Source: Janthinobacterium lividum (lineage in GTDB: Bacteria > Pseudomonadota > Gammaproteobacteria > Burkholderiales > Burkholderiaceae_D). From it: 64,000 nucleotides of DNA. The position numbers and the translations under genes were made by a program. Location of the stretch: contig NZ_CP139976.1 of the NCBI RefSeq assembly GCF_034424625.1, positions 4,216,001 to 4,280,000 on the forward strand, written 5' to 3'. Positions 38,876 through 48,288 of this stretch are shown piece after piece (position 1 is the first letter of the stretch; each line of letters starts with the position of its first letter). The notes beneath the pieces were generated by a model. That model was not told where the DNA came from and did not search any database. It worked only from the letters and a program-made list of their open reading frames with translations.

Positions 38876-40507
38876 TCAGGCTACGCGCTGCTGTGGCAAG
38901 ACAGTTTCCATGGCCGGTTCGTCCGGCACCGGCAGGTAGCGGGCGCCCGCCTGGTAGCGCTGGAGGAACTGGCCGAAGTCGCCGCTGTCGGCGCGTTCCA
39001 CGCGCTCCTGCTCGGCCAGCGAGGCATCGGCCTGCGCCGTGAAGCGCGCCAGCGCCGCAGGCGCCAGGGGACGGCCGCGAAAATGCGCCGCGTGCGCCGC
39101 GCTCTGGCGCAGGGCGAAGGCGTCGAAACTGCCTTGCTCGGCGCGGATCGCCGCCAGCACGCGCGCCGAAGGCGTCAGCGCCACGTCCGCCAGCTTGGCG
39201 CGCTGCGCCGCCAGCGCCGTGGCGCAATCATCGCCGCCGCGCGCCTGGTCCAGCAGCGCGGCCATGGGGGCAATGCGCTCGAGCAGCTCGCCAGCCCAGG
39301 CCTGCAGGCTGAGCTGTTCGCCGTGGCGCTCCAGCAGCAGTCCCGGACGGCGTCCTTCCTTGACGGTGCGGGCGAAATTCTCGGTGTTCTCGCGGCTTTC
39401 CGCATGGCCGGTGAGCGGGCTGTCCTGCAGCGCGCAAAACAGCAGAAAGGCGTCGAGGAAGTGGCAGGCTGACGCGCCGATGCCCAGCGGCTCGAACGGG
39501 TCGACATCGAGGCAGCGCACCTCCACGTACTGCACGCCGCGCTGGGCCAGCGCATGCAAGGGGCGCTCGCCGCTGTGCGCCACGCGCTTGGGGCGGATCG
39601 CCGAGTAGTACTCGTTCTCGATCTGCAGGCGGTTGGTATTGATCTGCACCCACTGCCCCTCGCGCCGCGTGCCCAGTTCGACATACGGCAGGTACGGATG
39701 GTTCATCGCCGCCGCCAGGCTGGTGATATAGCTGTCGAGCGTGTTGTAGTCGGGGGTCAGGCCGGCCTGGGCATCGTTCTGGTAGCCCATGTCGCTCATG
39801 CGCAGGCTGGTGGCGTACGGCAGGTACAAGGTATCGGCCGACAGCTGCTCCAGCGGGAAGTCGCCGCGCCCCGGGAAATGCGCCGACAGGGCTGGCGCGG
39901 CGCCGAACAGATACATCAGCAGCCAGCCATAGCGGCGGAAGTTACGGATCAGCCCGACATAGCTTTCCGACTGAAACTGCATCGCCGTGCGGCCATCGCC
40001 CTCGTCCGCGCGCAGGCGCTCCCACAATGCGGGCGGCAGCGAGTAGTTGTAGTGGATGCCGGCGATGCACTGCATGCTTTTGCCATAGCGCAGCGCCAGG
40101 CCGCGCCGGTAGACATGCTTGAGCATGCCGATGTGCGAGTTGCCGTACCAGGCGATCGGGATGTCGGGGTCGGCGGGCAGGCGGCACGGCATCGAGTGGC
40201 TCCACAGCATTTCGTCGCCCAGTCCGCTGAAGACGAAACGGTGCAAGGCGTCGTAACCGTCCAGCATGGCGGCCGTATCCTGCTCGGGCGGCGTGATCAG
40301 CTCGATCAGCGCCTCCGCATAGTCGGTCGTGATGGTGGGATGGGTCAGGGCCGCGCCCAGCGCCAGCGGATGCGCCGTGGCGGCCAGGTGGCCGCGGCCA
40401 TCCACGCGCAGTGCTTCGCGCTCGATGCCGCGCAATCCCTGGGCCAGCAGCGTATGTCCGTCCGCGCCTGCCAGCAGCGCCATGCGGCGCGTCAATAATG
40501 AACTCAT
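38876..40507 (-). CDS. gshA: Glutamate-cysteine ligase
   Basis: 543 residues from ATG 40507 with AAAGGCAG upstream; E. coli-type GshA. First step of glutathione synthesis (glutamate + cysteine + ATP). Signatures are [46 protein letters not shown] and [17 protein letters not shown], all active-site regions of the family. Because betaproteobacteria often carry a different housekeeping gshA, this could be a second copy; that cannot be decided here. A gshB gene lies 13 kb away inside the putative tropone cluster. Confidence 0.93.
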   Translation of the reverse strand: MSSLLTRRMALLAGADGHTLLAQGLRGIEREALRVDGRGHLAATAHPLALGAALTHPTITTDYAEALIELITPPEQDTAAMLDGYDALHRFVFSGLGDEMLWSHSMPCRLPADPDIPIAWYGNSHIGMLKHVYRRGLALRYGKSMQCIAGIHYNYSLPPALWERLRADEGDGRTAMQFQSESYVGLIRNFRRYGWLLMYLFGAAPALSAHFPGRGDFPLEQLSADTLYLPYATSLRMSDMGYQNDAQAGLTPDYNTLDSYITSLAAAMNHPYLPYVELGTRREGQWVQINTNRLQIENEYYSAIRPKRVAHSGERPLHALAQRGVQYVEVRCLDVDPFEPLGIGASACHFLDAFLLFCALQDSPLTGHAESRENTENFARTVKEGRRPGLLLERHGEQLSLQAWAGELLERIAPMAALLDQARGGDDCATALAAQRAKLADVALTPSARVLAAIRAEQGSFDAFALRQSAAHAAHFRGRPLAPAALARFTAQADASLAEQERVERADSGDFGQFLQRYQAGARYLPVPDEPAMETVLPQQRVA

Positions 40508-40591
40508 AGCTGTGCTGCCTTTACAAAAAAACATCGTTCGGCTTTCCATCTCGACGCCGACGATAAGCCCCAAGCCCCGCACCACACAACT

Positions 40592-40715
40592 CGCAAATCC
40601 TGAGTGCGGGGATCAGAAACACTGATGCCAGGGGCCAGGCACCCGGATTTGCGAGGCCTGCGCCCGGCACCGGCGTTCGCATCAGTGTTATTGAGTGCTG
40701 CACTCAGCATTTGCG
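40592..40715. repeat. Imperfect long inverted repeat (MITE- or REP-like) in the gshA-ior gap
   Basis: Two 37-bp arms (40592-40628 and 40679-40715) are inverted copies that agree at about 29 of 37 positions. Both begin CGCAAAT and end AACACTGATGC. The 50-bp centre is GC-rich with its own partial symmetry. The rest of the 419-bp gap 40508-40926 shows an AT-richer stretch near 40740-40770 that may hold the ior promoter, and no gene. Confidence 0.6.
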
Positions 40716-40926
40716 AATTGCGCCGTCCCGCGCGGCCCCTTATCTTGATAAACGAATATCAATAGACGGAAAAGTTTGGTTGCGCCCGCATCGCAGCGCC
40801 GGCGCGCCCCTCTTCCGTATCCGGCGCGCCGACACGGCAGCGTGTTCAAGACACATGCATGCGTGCATGCGGCATGCAAGCCAACAAGGAAGCCGACAAG
40901 GCGATGGGAGAACACAGGTGGAAGTG

Positions 40927-43900
40927 ATGGACAAGATGGTCGCGGACGACCCGGGCGTTGTACGCCTGAGCACTTATGCGCTGGAGGACAACTTGCTGGC
41001 ACGCGGCGGCAGCGTCTTCCTGACCGGCACCCAGGCACTGGTGCGCCTGCCGCTGATGCAGCGCTGGCTCGACCGCGAGCGGGGCCTGAACACGGCCGGC
41101 TTCATCAGCGGCTACCGGGGCTCGCCGCTGGGCGGCTACGACCAGGCGCTGTGGCGCGCGCGCGGCGTGCTGGAAGCGCAGCAGATCCGTTTCCTGCCCG
41201 CCATTAACGAAGAGCTGGCAGCCACCGCCGTGCTGGGCAGCCAGCAGGTCGAGACCGATCCCCAGCGCACGGCCGACGGCGTGTTCGCCCTCTGGTACGG
41301 CAAGGGGCCGGGCGTCGACCGGGCCGGCGATGCGCTCAAGCATGGCAATGTGTACGGTTCCTCGCCGCACGGCGGCGTGCTGGTGGTGGCCGGCGACGAC
41401 CACGGCTGCGTCTCGTCATCGATGCCGCACCAGAGCGATTTCGCCATGCAGGCGTGGAGCATGCCCATCGTCAATCCGGCCAGCATCGCCGAATACCTGG
41501 AATTTGGCCTGTACGGCTGGGCGCTGTCGCGCTTTTCCGGCATGTGGGTGGGCTTCAAGGCCATTTCCGAAACGGTGGAAAGCGGCGCCACGGTCGACCT
41601 GGACGGCCTGTGCACGCGCTTCGAGCAGCCGGCCGACTACAGCGTGCCTGCCAGCGGCCTGCATTACCGCTGGCCCGACCTGCCCGGCCTGCCCATCGAG
41701 ACGCGCCACGCGCACAAGCTGGCCGCCGTGCACGCGTTCGCGCGCGCCAACAGCATCGACCGCCTGCTGTGTCCCAGCCCGCAAGCCGATATCGGCATCG
41801 TCACCTGCGGCAAGGCGCATCTCGACGTGCTCGAAGTGCTGCGGCGCCTGGGCCTCAGTCTCGATGTGCTGGAACGCGCCGGCGTGCGCCTGTACAAGGT
41901 GGGCCTGAGTTTTCCGCTGGAAGCCGAACGCCTGGCGCAGTTCAAGGCGGGCTTGCGGGAAATCCTCGTCATCGAGGAAAAGGGGCCTCTGGTGGAGCAG
42001 CAGATCCGCACCCTGTTCTACAACTTGCCGGACAGCGCCCGCCCGCTGGTGCTGGGCAAGCTCGATGCCGGCGGCGCGCCGCTGCTGCCGGCGCAGGGCG
42101 AACTGCGCCCGTCGCGCATCGCCGGCGTGCTGGCGGCCTGGCTGGCGCGGCACAAGCCGGCGCTCGACCGCCGCGCCCTGCTGCCCGGCTTCGCGCCCGC
42201 CGCGCTGCTGGCCAATGCGGCCGACGGCGTGCGGCGCCAGCCTTATTTTTGTTCCGGCTGCCCGCACAACAGCTCGACCAAGGTGCCCCAGGGTTCGCGC
42301 GCGCAAGCCGGCATCGGCTGCCATTTCATGGCCTCGTGGATGGAGCGCGATACCACCGGGCTGATACAGATGGGCGGCGAAGGCGTTGACTGGGTGGCGC
42401 ACTCGATGTTCAGCACCACCGCGCACGTGTTCCAGAACCTGGGCGACGGCACGTATTTCCACTCGGGCTTCCTGGCCATCCGCCAGGCCATCGCCGGGCG
42501 CGCCAATATCACCTACAAGATTTTATACAACGACGCCGTGGCCATGACGGGCGGCCAGCCCATCGACGGCAGCCTGACGGTCGACGCCATCGCCTGGCAA
42601 GTGCATGCCGAGGGCGCCAAGGCGATTGCCGTGGTCAGCGACGCGCCGGAAAAATACGCGGGCTTGCACGGCCGCTTCCCGCCGCCCGCCACCTTCCACG
42701 GACGCGAAGAGCTCGACCAGGTGCAGCGCCGCCTGCGCGAGGTCAAGGGCGTCACCGTGCTGATTTACGACCAGACCTGCGCGGCCGAGCTGCGCCGGCG
42801 CCGCAAGAAAAAGGAATTGCCCGATCCGCCGCGCCGCATGGTCATCAACAGCGCCGTGTGCGAGGGATGCGGCGATTGCGGTGTCCAGTCGAATTGCCTG
42901 TCCATCGTGCCCCTGGAAACGGGCTACGGGCGCAAGCGCGCCATCGACCAGTCGTCCTGCAACAAGGATTATTCCTGCGCCAACGGCTTTTGCCCCAGCT
43001 TCGTCTCCGTGCGCGGCGGCGCCTTGCGCAAGGCAGCCGACGCCGCCATCGATCCGCAAGCCCTGCGCCGCGCCGCGGCCGCCCTGCCCCTGCCCGCGCC
43101 GCATGCCTGGCACGGCCCGTTCAACCTGCTGGTGACGGGGGTGGGCGGCACGGGCGTGGTGACGGTGGGCGCGCTCGTTTCCATGGCCGCGCACCTGGAG
43201 GGCAAGCAAGCCTCGGTGCTCGACTTCATGGGCTTTGCGCAAAAGGGCGGCGCCGTGCTGTCCTTCGTGCGCCTGGCCCTGGCCGGCCAGGATCTGCACC
43301 AGGCGCGCATCGACATCGGCCAGACCGATGCGATGCTGGCCTGCGACATGGTGGTCGGCGCCAGCGCCGACGCGCTGCAGACCCTGCGCCACGGCCACAC
43401 GCGCGTGGTCGCCAACACGCATCAGTTCCCCACCGCCGCCATGGTGCGCGATCCGGATGCGCCGCAGCATGCGGGCGCCCTGATGGACAAGCTGCGCCAC
43501 GCCGTCGGCGTGGAACACATCGCCGAATGCAACGGCCAGGTGCTGGCGCGCCAGCTGATGGGCGACACCATCATGGCCAATATACTGCTGATGGGCTTTG
43601 CGTGGCAGCGCGGCCTGATCCCCGTCGGCCTGGCGGCGCTGGAACGGGCCATCGAATTGAATGGCGTGGCCGTCGACGCCAACAAGGCGGCCTTTGCCGC
43701 CGGCCGCCTGGCCGCCTGCGGTGCGCCCCTGCTGCAAGGCGTGGCCGCGGGTCCGCTGGCGGAAGACGCCAGCCTGGGCGCGCTGGTGGAACAGCGCAGC
43801 GCCATGCTGGCGCGCTACCAGAACGCGGCGCTGGCGGAACGCTTCCAGGCGTTCGTCGCGCGCGTGCGCGAGCGCGAAAGCGCCGTCTTCGGCGCCGATG

Positions 43901-44460
43901 CGCCGCCCGTGCTGACCCTGGCCGTGGCGCGCGGCTACAGCAAGCTGCTGGCCTACAAGGATGAATACGAGGTGGCGCGGCTGTTCTCGGACGGCCAGTT
44001 CCAGCGCGAGCTGCAGCAGCAGTTCGAGGGCGACGTGACGCTCACCTTCCACATGGCGCCGCCGCTGCTGGGCAAGCGCAAGCGCGCCTTCGGCCCCTGG
44101 ATGGGCAGGCTGCTGGCGCTGCTGGCCAGGGCCAGGGGGCTGCGCGGTACGCGGTTCGACGTGTTTGGCTACAGCGCCGAACGGCGCCGCGAGCGCCAGC
44201 TGATCACCGACTACACGGCACGCCTCGACGCCCTGCTGCCGCGCCTGAGCGCCGGGAACCTCGATTCCATCGTGGCGCTGGCCGAACTGCCGCAGGCCAT
44301 CCGCGGCTACGGCCACGTGAAGCTGGCCAGCATCGATGCCGCCGAACTGCGCGCGCAGGCGCTGCTGGCCAGGCTGGAACAGCCGGCCGCTCCCGCTGCC
44401 CCTGCCGCGCCACACGCCCAGCAGCCTTTCCGCACCATCGCCATCCGGCGCTACCAGTAA
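40927..44460 (+). CDS. Indolepyruvate ferredoxin oxidoreductase (fused alpha/beta)
   Basis: About 1177 residues from ATG 40927. It oxidatively decarboxylates aryl pyruvates (indole-, phenyl-, hydroxyphenylpyruvate) to aryl-acetyl-CoA. N-terminal pyrimidine-binding domain (GFISGYRGSPLGGYDQ), TPP domain with FCSGCPHNSSTK and the GDGTYFHSG metal motif, ferredoxin insert with CEGCGDCGVQSNC and CNKDYSCANGFCPSF, then the gamma-like domain GVGGTGVVTVGAL. This is the long IorAB fusion of proteobacteria. It precedes a permease, a LysR and tropone-type genes. Phenylacetyl-CoA made from phenylpyruvate would be the entry point of that pathway, and ior genes are known to affect tropodithietic acid production in Phaeobacter. 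Confidence 0.92.
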   Translation: MDKMVADDPGVVRLSTYALEDNLLARGGSVFLTGTQALVRLPLMQRWLDRERGLNTAGFISGYRGSPLGGYDQALWRARGVLEAQQIRFLPAINEELAATAVLGSQQVETDPQRTADGVFALWYGKGPGVDRAGDALKHGNVYGSSPHGGVLVVAGDDHGCVSSSMPHQSDFAMQAWSMPIVNPASIAEYLEFGLYGWALSRFSGMWVGFKAISETVESGATVDLDGLCTRFEQPADYSVPASGLHYRWPDLPGLPIETRHAHKLAAVHAFARANSIDRLLCPSPQADIGIVTCGKAHLDVLEVLRRLGLSLDVLERAGVRLYKVGLSFPLEAERLAQFKAGLREILVIEEKGPLVEQQIRTLFYNLPDSARPLVLGKLDAGGAPLLPAQGELRPSRIAGVLAAWLARHKPALDRRALLPGFAPAALLANAADGVRRQPYFCSGCPHNSSTKVPQGSRAQAGIGCHFMASWMERDTTGLIQMGGEGVDWVAHSMFSTTAHVFQNLGDGTYFHSGFLAIRQAIAGRANITYKILYNDAVAMTGGQPIDGSLTVDAIAWQVHAEGAKAIAVVSDAPEKYAGLHGRFPPPATFHGREELDQVQRRLREVKGVTVLIYDQTCAAELRRRRKKKELPDPPRRMVINSAVCEGCGDCGVQSNCLSIVPLETGYGRKRAIDQSSCNKDYSCANGFCPSFVSVRGGALRKAADAAIDPQALRRAAAALPLPAPHAWHGPFNLLVTGVGGTGVVTVGALVSMAAHLEGKQASVLDFMGFAQKGGAVLSFVRLALAGQDLHQARIDIGQTDAMLACDMVVGASADALQTLRHGHTRVVANTHQFPTAAMVRDPDAPQHAGALMDKLRHAVGVEHIAECNGQVLARQLMGDTIMANILLMGFAWQRGLIPVGLAALERAIELNGVAVDANKAAFAAGRLAACGAPLLQGVAAGPLAEDASLGALVEQRSAMLARYQNAALAERFQAFVARVRERESAVFGADAPPVLTLAVARGYSKLLAYKDEYEVARLFSDGQFQRELQQQFEGDVTLTFHMAPPLLGKRKRAFGPWMGRLLALLARARGLRGTRFDVFGYSAERRRERQLITDYTARLDALLPRLSAGNLDSIVALAELPQAIRGYGHVKLASIDAAELRAQALLARLEQPAAPAAPAAPHAQQPFRTIAIRRYQ

Positions 44461-44527
44461 ACATGTTTTCCATTGACCACCACACGGCGCGGCGCCTTGC
44501 CGCGCCGGCGCGCCCAGGAGCCCAGCC

Positions 44528-45931
44528 TTGAAGTCCTTGTCCCTCGCCCTTCCCCTGCCCGTTGCGCGCCTGCGCGCGCTGGCCGCCATCGCCGCGCTGA
44601 CGCTCGCCAGCGGCCTGGCGGCCGCGCTCTACCTGCCGCCCTCCATGGCCGGCGTGGTAGCGCTGCTGGTCTTTTGCATCAGCATGTGGGCCACGGCCCT
44701 GGTACCCGAATATTGGCCGGCCCTGGCCTTCTTCCTGGTGGCGATGCTGTGCAATATGGCGCCCGCGCAAACCGTGTTCTCCGGCCTGCAGTCGACCACC
44801 TTCTGGCTGCTGTTCAGCGGTGCCGTGATGGGGGCGGCGATCGGCCACACGGGCCTGGGCAAGCGCGCGGCGGCCATCCTGTCGCGCATGCTGGGGCGGC
44901 GCTACGCGGGCGTCATCGCCGGCATCGTGCTGTTCAGCGTGGCGCTGGCCTTCGTCATGCCTTCAGGCATGGGCCGCGTGGTGCTGCTCATTCCCATCAC
45001 CATGGCCGTGGCCGAGCATATCGGCTATGGCGCGGGCCATAACGGCCGCACGGGCATGCTGATGGCGGCCAGCTTTTCCAGCTTCCTGCCGACCTTCGCC
45101 ATCCTGCCGTCGAACGCGCCGAACATGATCCTGTCCGGCATGGCGGACAATCTATATGGCGTGCAGATTGCGTATGTCGACTACCTGCTGCTGCACTTCC
45201 CCGTGCTGGGCATCCTCAAGTCCGTCCTGCTGGTGCTGCTGATCCTGTGGATGTTTCCCGCCGCCGATCCCGTGCGCGCGGCCGCGCCGGCGCAGCGGCA
45301 AGGTCCCATGTCGGCGCAGGAGACGGGACTGGCCGTGGTGCTGGGAGGCTGTCTGGCCCTGTGGATGACGGACGGCCTGCACCATGTGTCGCCGGCCTGG
45401 GTCGGCCTGGCCGCCGCCCTGATCTGCCTGTGGCCGGCCGCCGACCTGACGTCGAAAAAATGCCTGAACCAGGAAATCAACTATGGCTCGCTGCTGTTCG
45501 TGGCCGGCGTGATGGGCCTGGGCGCGGTGATTTCGGAAAGCGGCCTGGGCGAAGCCGTGGTGCACGGCCTGAGCCGGCATGCGCGCTTTGCGGCCGACAC
45601 GCCGCTGTGGAACGCCGCCGTGCTGACGGTGATCTCGACGGTGGTGTCGCTGGTGACCAACCTGGCGGGCGTGCCGGCGACGATGACGCCGCTGGCGCAG
45701 GACCTGGCGGCGGTCACGGGCCTGCCGCTGATGACGGTGCTGATGACGCAAGTGCTGGCATTTTCCAATGTCTGCCTGCCCTACCAGGCGCCGCCCCTGA
45801 TTTTCGCCATGCAGGCGGCCAGCCTGCCGGTGGCGGCCGTCACCCGCCTGTGCCTGAGCCTGTTCATCCTCAGCCTGCTGATACTCACGCCGCTGGACTT
45901 CGTCTGGTGGCACGTGGTCGGCCTGCTGTAG
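44528..45931 (+). CDS. SLC13/DASS-family permease
   Basis: 467 residues with 11-13 membrane segments. The repeated transporter halves show FVMPSGMGRVVLLIPITMAV and LVTNLAGVPATMTPLAQDLA, the SNT/TNT-like helix-breaking motifs of DASS carriers being replaced by SSFLPTFAILPSNAPNMI and VTNLAG. Substrates of the family are carboxylates. It starts 67 bp after ior and is probably cotranscribed. Given the context it could import aryl pyruvates or acetates, or export an acidic product; both are guesses. Confidence 0.8.
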   Translation: MKSLSLALPLPVARLRALAAIAALTLASGLAAALYLPPSMAGVVALLVFCISMWATALVPEYWPALAFFLVAMLCNMAPAQTVFSGLQSTTFWLLFSGAVMGAAIGHTGLGKRAAAILSRMLGRRYAGVIAGIVLFSVALAFVMPSGMGRVVLLIPITMAVAEHIGYGAGHNGRTGMLMAASFSSFLPTFAILPSNAPNMILSGMADNLYGVQIAYVDYLLLHFPVLGILKSVLLVLLILWMFPAADPVRAAAPAQRQGPMSAQETGLAVVLGGCLALWMTDGLHHVSPAWVGLAAALICLWPAADLTSKKCLNQEINYGSLLFVAGVMGLGAVISESGLGEAVVHGLSRHARFAADTPLWNAAVLTVISTVVSLVTNLAGVPATMTPLAQDLAAVTGLPLMTVLMTQVLAFSNVCLPYQAPPLIFAMQAASLPVAAVTRLCLSLFILSLLILTPLDFVWWHVVGLL

Positions 45932-46116
45932 CGCTGGCCCGCAGGCAGGAACTTTCTCACGAAAAGTAACAATTTACGCTATTTCAAGGGCTGACGCGCA
46001 TCGCGGCGGTGACAGGGAGAAGGGAAAAGTCACAAATAATTACCCATCTTGCAGGCATTGTTAATGCGGTTTTCTTAATGAAATCACATATAATGCATAG
46101 TTGAAAAACAAATAAG

Positions 46117-46125
46117 AATATCTGA
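46117..46125. promoter_or_regulatory. AATATCTGA motif upstream of lysR
   Basis: AATATCTGA, 47 bp before the LysR start and 23 bp downstream of a perfect TATAAT (46089-46094). The same 9-mer occurs twice in the divergent promoter at 53347-53379. Candidate autoregulatory site of this regulator. Confidence 0.45.
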
Positions 46126-46163
46126 AATTTCACCCATCTTTTAACTTAATGGACCCGCCCCTC

Positions 46164-47051
46164 ATGGAAATCCATCACCTGAAAACCTTCGCCACGGTGG
46201 CGCGCGAGGGCAGCATTACGCGCGCATCCGAACGGCTCTTCCTGAGCCAGCCCGCAGTCAGTGCCCATGTCAAGGCGATGGAGGATTATCTCGGCCTGAC
46301 CCTGTTTGAACGCACGGCGCGCGGCATGAGCCTGACCAGCAGCGGCCAGCGCATCCTGGCCAAGGCCGAACGCACGCTCAACATCCACCGCGAACTGCTC
46401 GACGAAGCCAACCACATCAAGGGCCGTCTGGCCGGCAAGCTGCGCATCGGCGTCGGCGGCCAGTCCAACAACGAAGCCATTGGCCGGCTGGTGCGGCGCT
46501 TTTCCGAACACCATCCGGAAGTCGAGGTCTCGCTGGAGCACGGCAGCTCCACCGGCACCCTGAACGGCATCCGCAGCGGCACGCTCGACGCGGGTTTCTA
46601 CAACGAGGCCCGCTCGCCCGACGATGACCTGATGACGATCGAAGTGGCGTGCTTCCCCGTCTACGTGGCGGCGCCTGCCGGCATGCTCGACACCACCCAG
46701 CCGCTCGACTGGAACGCGCTGGCCGAGCTGCCGTGGATCTTCGCGCCATCGAGCCTGTGCTGCGGCGGGGCCGCCGAGCACCTGTTCAAGACGCGCAATT
46801 TCCGTCCGCGCCGCATCATCAGCATCGACCGCGAAAGCGTCACCCGCTCGATGCTGGCCGAGCGCCTCGGCGTCGGCCTGCTGCATGGCGACACGGCGCT
46901 GGAAGCGCAGCGCCTCGGTGAAATCGACATCCTGTGCGTGGCACAGTCGTCCGTGCGCAATCTGTTCGCGCATCTGGCCTCGCGCGCCAGAGAGCCGATG
47001 TTCGAGGCGATCAATGATGCGCTAAGCGAATCGGGCATATTGGCGGCCTGA
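46164..47051 (+). CDS. LysR-type regulator, probable cluster regulator (TdaA position)
   Basis: 295 residues from ATG 46164 (MEIHHLKTFATVAREGSITRASERLFLSQPAVSAHVKAMED), a standard LysR N-terminus; ATG 46149 would add five residues. The effector domain starts near 90 (GKLRIGVGGQSNNEAIGRL). The AT-rich 232-bp upstream region has a TATAAT and the AATATCTGA motif. Neighbouring genes (acyl-CoA-dehydrogenase-like, GST, HFCD, PatB, thioesterase, PaaZ2) match the tda set, in which a LysR protein, TdaA, is the activator. Activator role inferred. Confidence 0.85.
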   Translation: MEIHHLKTFATVAREGSITRASERLFLSQPAVSAHVKAMEDYLGLTLFERTARGMSLTSSGQRILAKAERTLNIHRELLDEANHIKGRLAGKLRIGVGGQSNNEAIGRLVRRFSEHHPEVEVSLEHGSSTGTLNGIRSGTLDAGFYNEARSPDDDLMTIEVACFPVYVAAPAGMLDTTQPLDWNALAELPWIFAPSSLCCGGAAEHLFKTRNFRPRRIISIDRESVTRSMLAERLGVGLLHGDTALEAQRLGEIDILCVAQSSVRNLFAHLASRAREPMFEAINDALSESGILAA

Positions 47052-47065
47052 ACCGCCAATATGCC
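47034..47065. terminator. Perfect hairpin between convergent lysR and acyl-CoA dehydrogenase-like genes
   Basis: A 13-bp perfect stem (GGCATATTGGCGG and its complement) with a 6-nt loop that includes the lysR stop codon. No T run, but the position between converging genes suggests bidirectional termination or transcript-end protection. Confidence 0.6.
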
Positions 47066-47094
47066 GTGCGAGTGCCACAGCCAGCGCGGGAAAC

Positions 47095-48222
47095 CTAGCT
47101 AGCCAGGCGCTGCATCTGATTGAAGATATTTTTGCGGTGCATTTCTTCGGTGCCGCCCACGCTGGCGAAAGCCAGGGCGTTTTTCATCAGCTCGGCCACG
47201 CGGCCGTTGTGATAGCCAAGACTGCCGTACAGCTTGACCAGGCTGGTAGCGCTGTTGATCAGGTCTTCGGATCCCACCAGCTTGGCGATGGAACAGCTCA
47301 TCAACCCTTCCCGCTGGCCTGCCAGCAATTGCGACAGCGCGCCAAACGCCAGCCATCGCGAACGTTCCATGCCGATGCGGATATCGACCAGACGCCGCTG
47401 CACGTACTGGTGGTTGTCGATGCTGCTATTGAAGCTGCTGCGGCTGGCCGCGTAGCGCATCGCCTCGTCCAGGTAGGGCGCGATCAGGTTGGCCGCCGCC
47501 AGGCCGTAATACAGGCGTCCCAGCGAAATGGTGTCGATCAGCGTGGCCAGGCCGCGACCGGGCGCGCCCAGCAGCTGCGACGGGCGCACGGCCACATCCT
47601 CGAAATGCAGGGCACCGGTGGGCAGGTTGCGGTTGCCCAGCTTGTCGTCCACCAGGCCGGCGCGCAGGCCGGGCGTGCCGCGGTCGACCAGCGCCAGCGC
47701 GATATTGTGCTCTTCCTTGTCCGCCAGGCGGCAGACGATCAGGGCGAAATCCATGATGGGCGCGTGCGCGATATTGTACTTGCCGCCATTGAGCACGTAG
47801 CCGTCGGCCGTGGCGCGCAAGGTGCTCTGGATGCTGCGCACGTCCGTGCCCGTGCCCGGCTCGGCGATACCGGTGGCGCTGACGTCGCCGCGCAGGATGG
47901 CGCCGAAATAGCGGTCGCGCTGCCCTTCCGTGCCGTGCCGCTCCAGGCCCCGCACCATGCCGGCCTGGGCGATGACCGACAGCAGCAGCTCCGGCGCGCC
48001 GATGGTGGACGACAGGCCGTCGAGGGCGGCGGTAAAACTCCACCAGTCGCCCGTCGCGTGATCGCTGCCGGGCACGATCATGCGCCACAGACCGGCATCG
48101 CGCAGGCGCTGCCAGCCGTCAAAATCGAAACCTTCGGCGCGCGCGGCGGCGCCGGCGGCAATGTCGCTGCCGATACCGGCGTAGCGCTGGCGTATCTCGC
48201 CCTGTTGCGGTGTAAACATCAT
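47095..48222 (-). CDS. Acyl-CoA dehydrogenase-like flavoprotein without the catalytic Glu (TdaE-like)
   Basis: 375 residues, full ACAD fold: N-terminal helices, FAD region SATGIAEPGTGTDVRS, LNGGKYNIAHAP in the beta domain, and a C-terminal helical domain. The family's catalytic Glu normally sits in YEGT near the C-terminus. Here the segment is ASVGGTEEMHR, so Gly356 replaces Glu. An ordinary alpha,beta-dehydrogenation is therefore unlikely. In tropodithietic acid synthesis the homologous TdaE is a flavoprotein dioxygenase acting on a cyclic CoA ester. The LysR, GST, HFCD, PatB, thioesterase and PaaZ2 neighbours support that role. It is separated from the GST gene by a terminator. Confidence 0.75.
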   Translation of the reverse strand: MMFTPQQGEIRQRYAGIGSDIAAGAAARAEGFDFDGWQRLRDAGLWRMIVPGSDHATGDWWSFTAALDGLSSTIGAPELLLSVIAQAGMVRGLERHGTEGQRDRYFGAILRGDVSATGIAEPGTGTDVRSIQSTLRATADGYVLNGGKYNIAHAPIMDFALIVCRLADKEEHNIALALVDRGTPGLRAGLVDDKLGNRNLPTGALHFEDVAVRPSQLLGAPGRGLATLIDTISLGRLYYGLAAANLIAPYLDEAMRYAASRSSFNSSIDNHQYVQRRLVDIRIGMERSRWLAFGALSQLLAGQREGLMSCSIAKLVGSEDLINSATSLVKLYGSLGYHNGRVAELMKNALAFASVGGTEEMHRKNIFNQMQRLAS

Positions 48223-48247
48223 GGTTAGCCTTGTTGGTCAATGAAAG

Positions 48248-48270
48248 AAAAAGGGCCGCGCGGGCGGCCC
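48248..48270 (-). terminator. Intrinsic terminator after the GST gene
   Basis: A 7-bp perfect stem GGGCCGC/GCGGCCC, 4-nt loop, then TTTTT on the minus strand, 19 bp after the GST stop and 26 bp before the ACAD-like start. It would limit readthrough from the eight-gene operon into the ACAD-like gene. Confidence 0.8.
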
Positions 48271-48288
48271 TGGCAGGTACGCCGGCCG

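Noticed and set aside
40851..40880. Alternating CATGCATGCG stretch before ior as a regulatory site
   Set aside because: Short, low-complexity repetition of GCATGC without a partner element; possibly chance.
47034..47065. Integron-type recombination site
   Set aside because: A simple perfect stem with a 6-nt loop that includes the lysR stop; no attC-like core sites or integrase.
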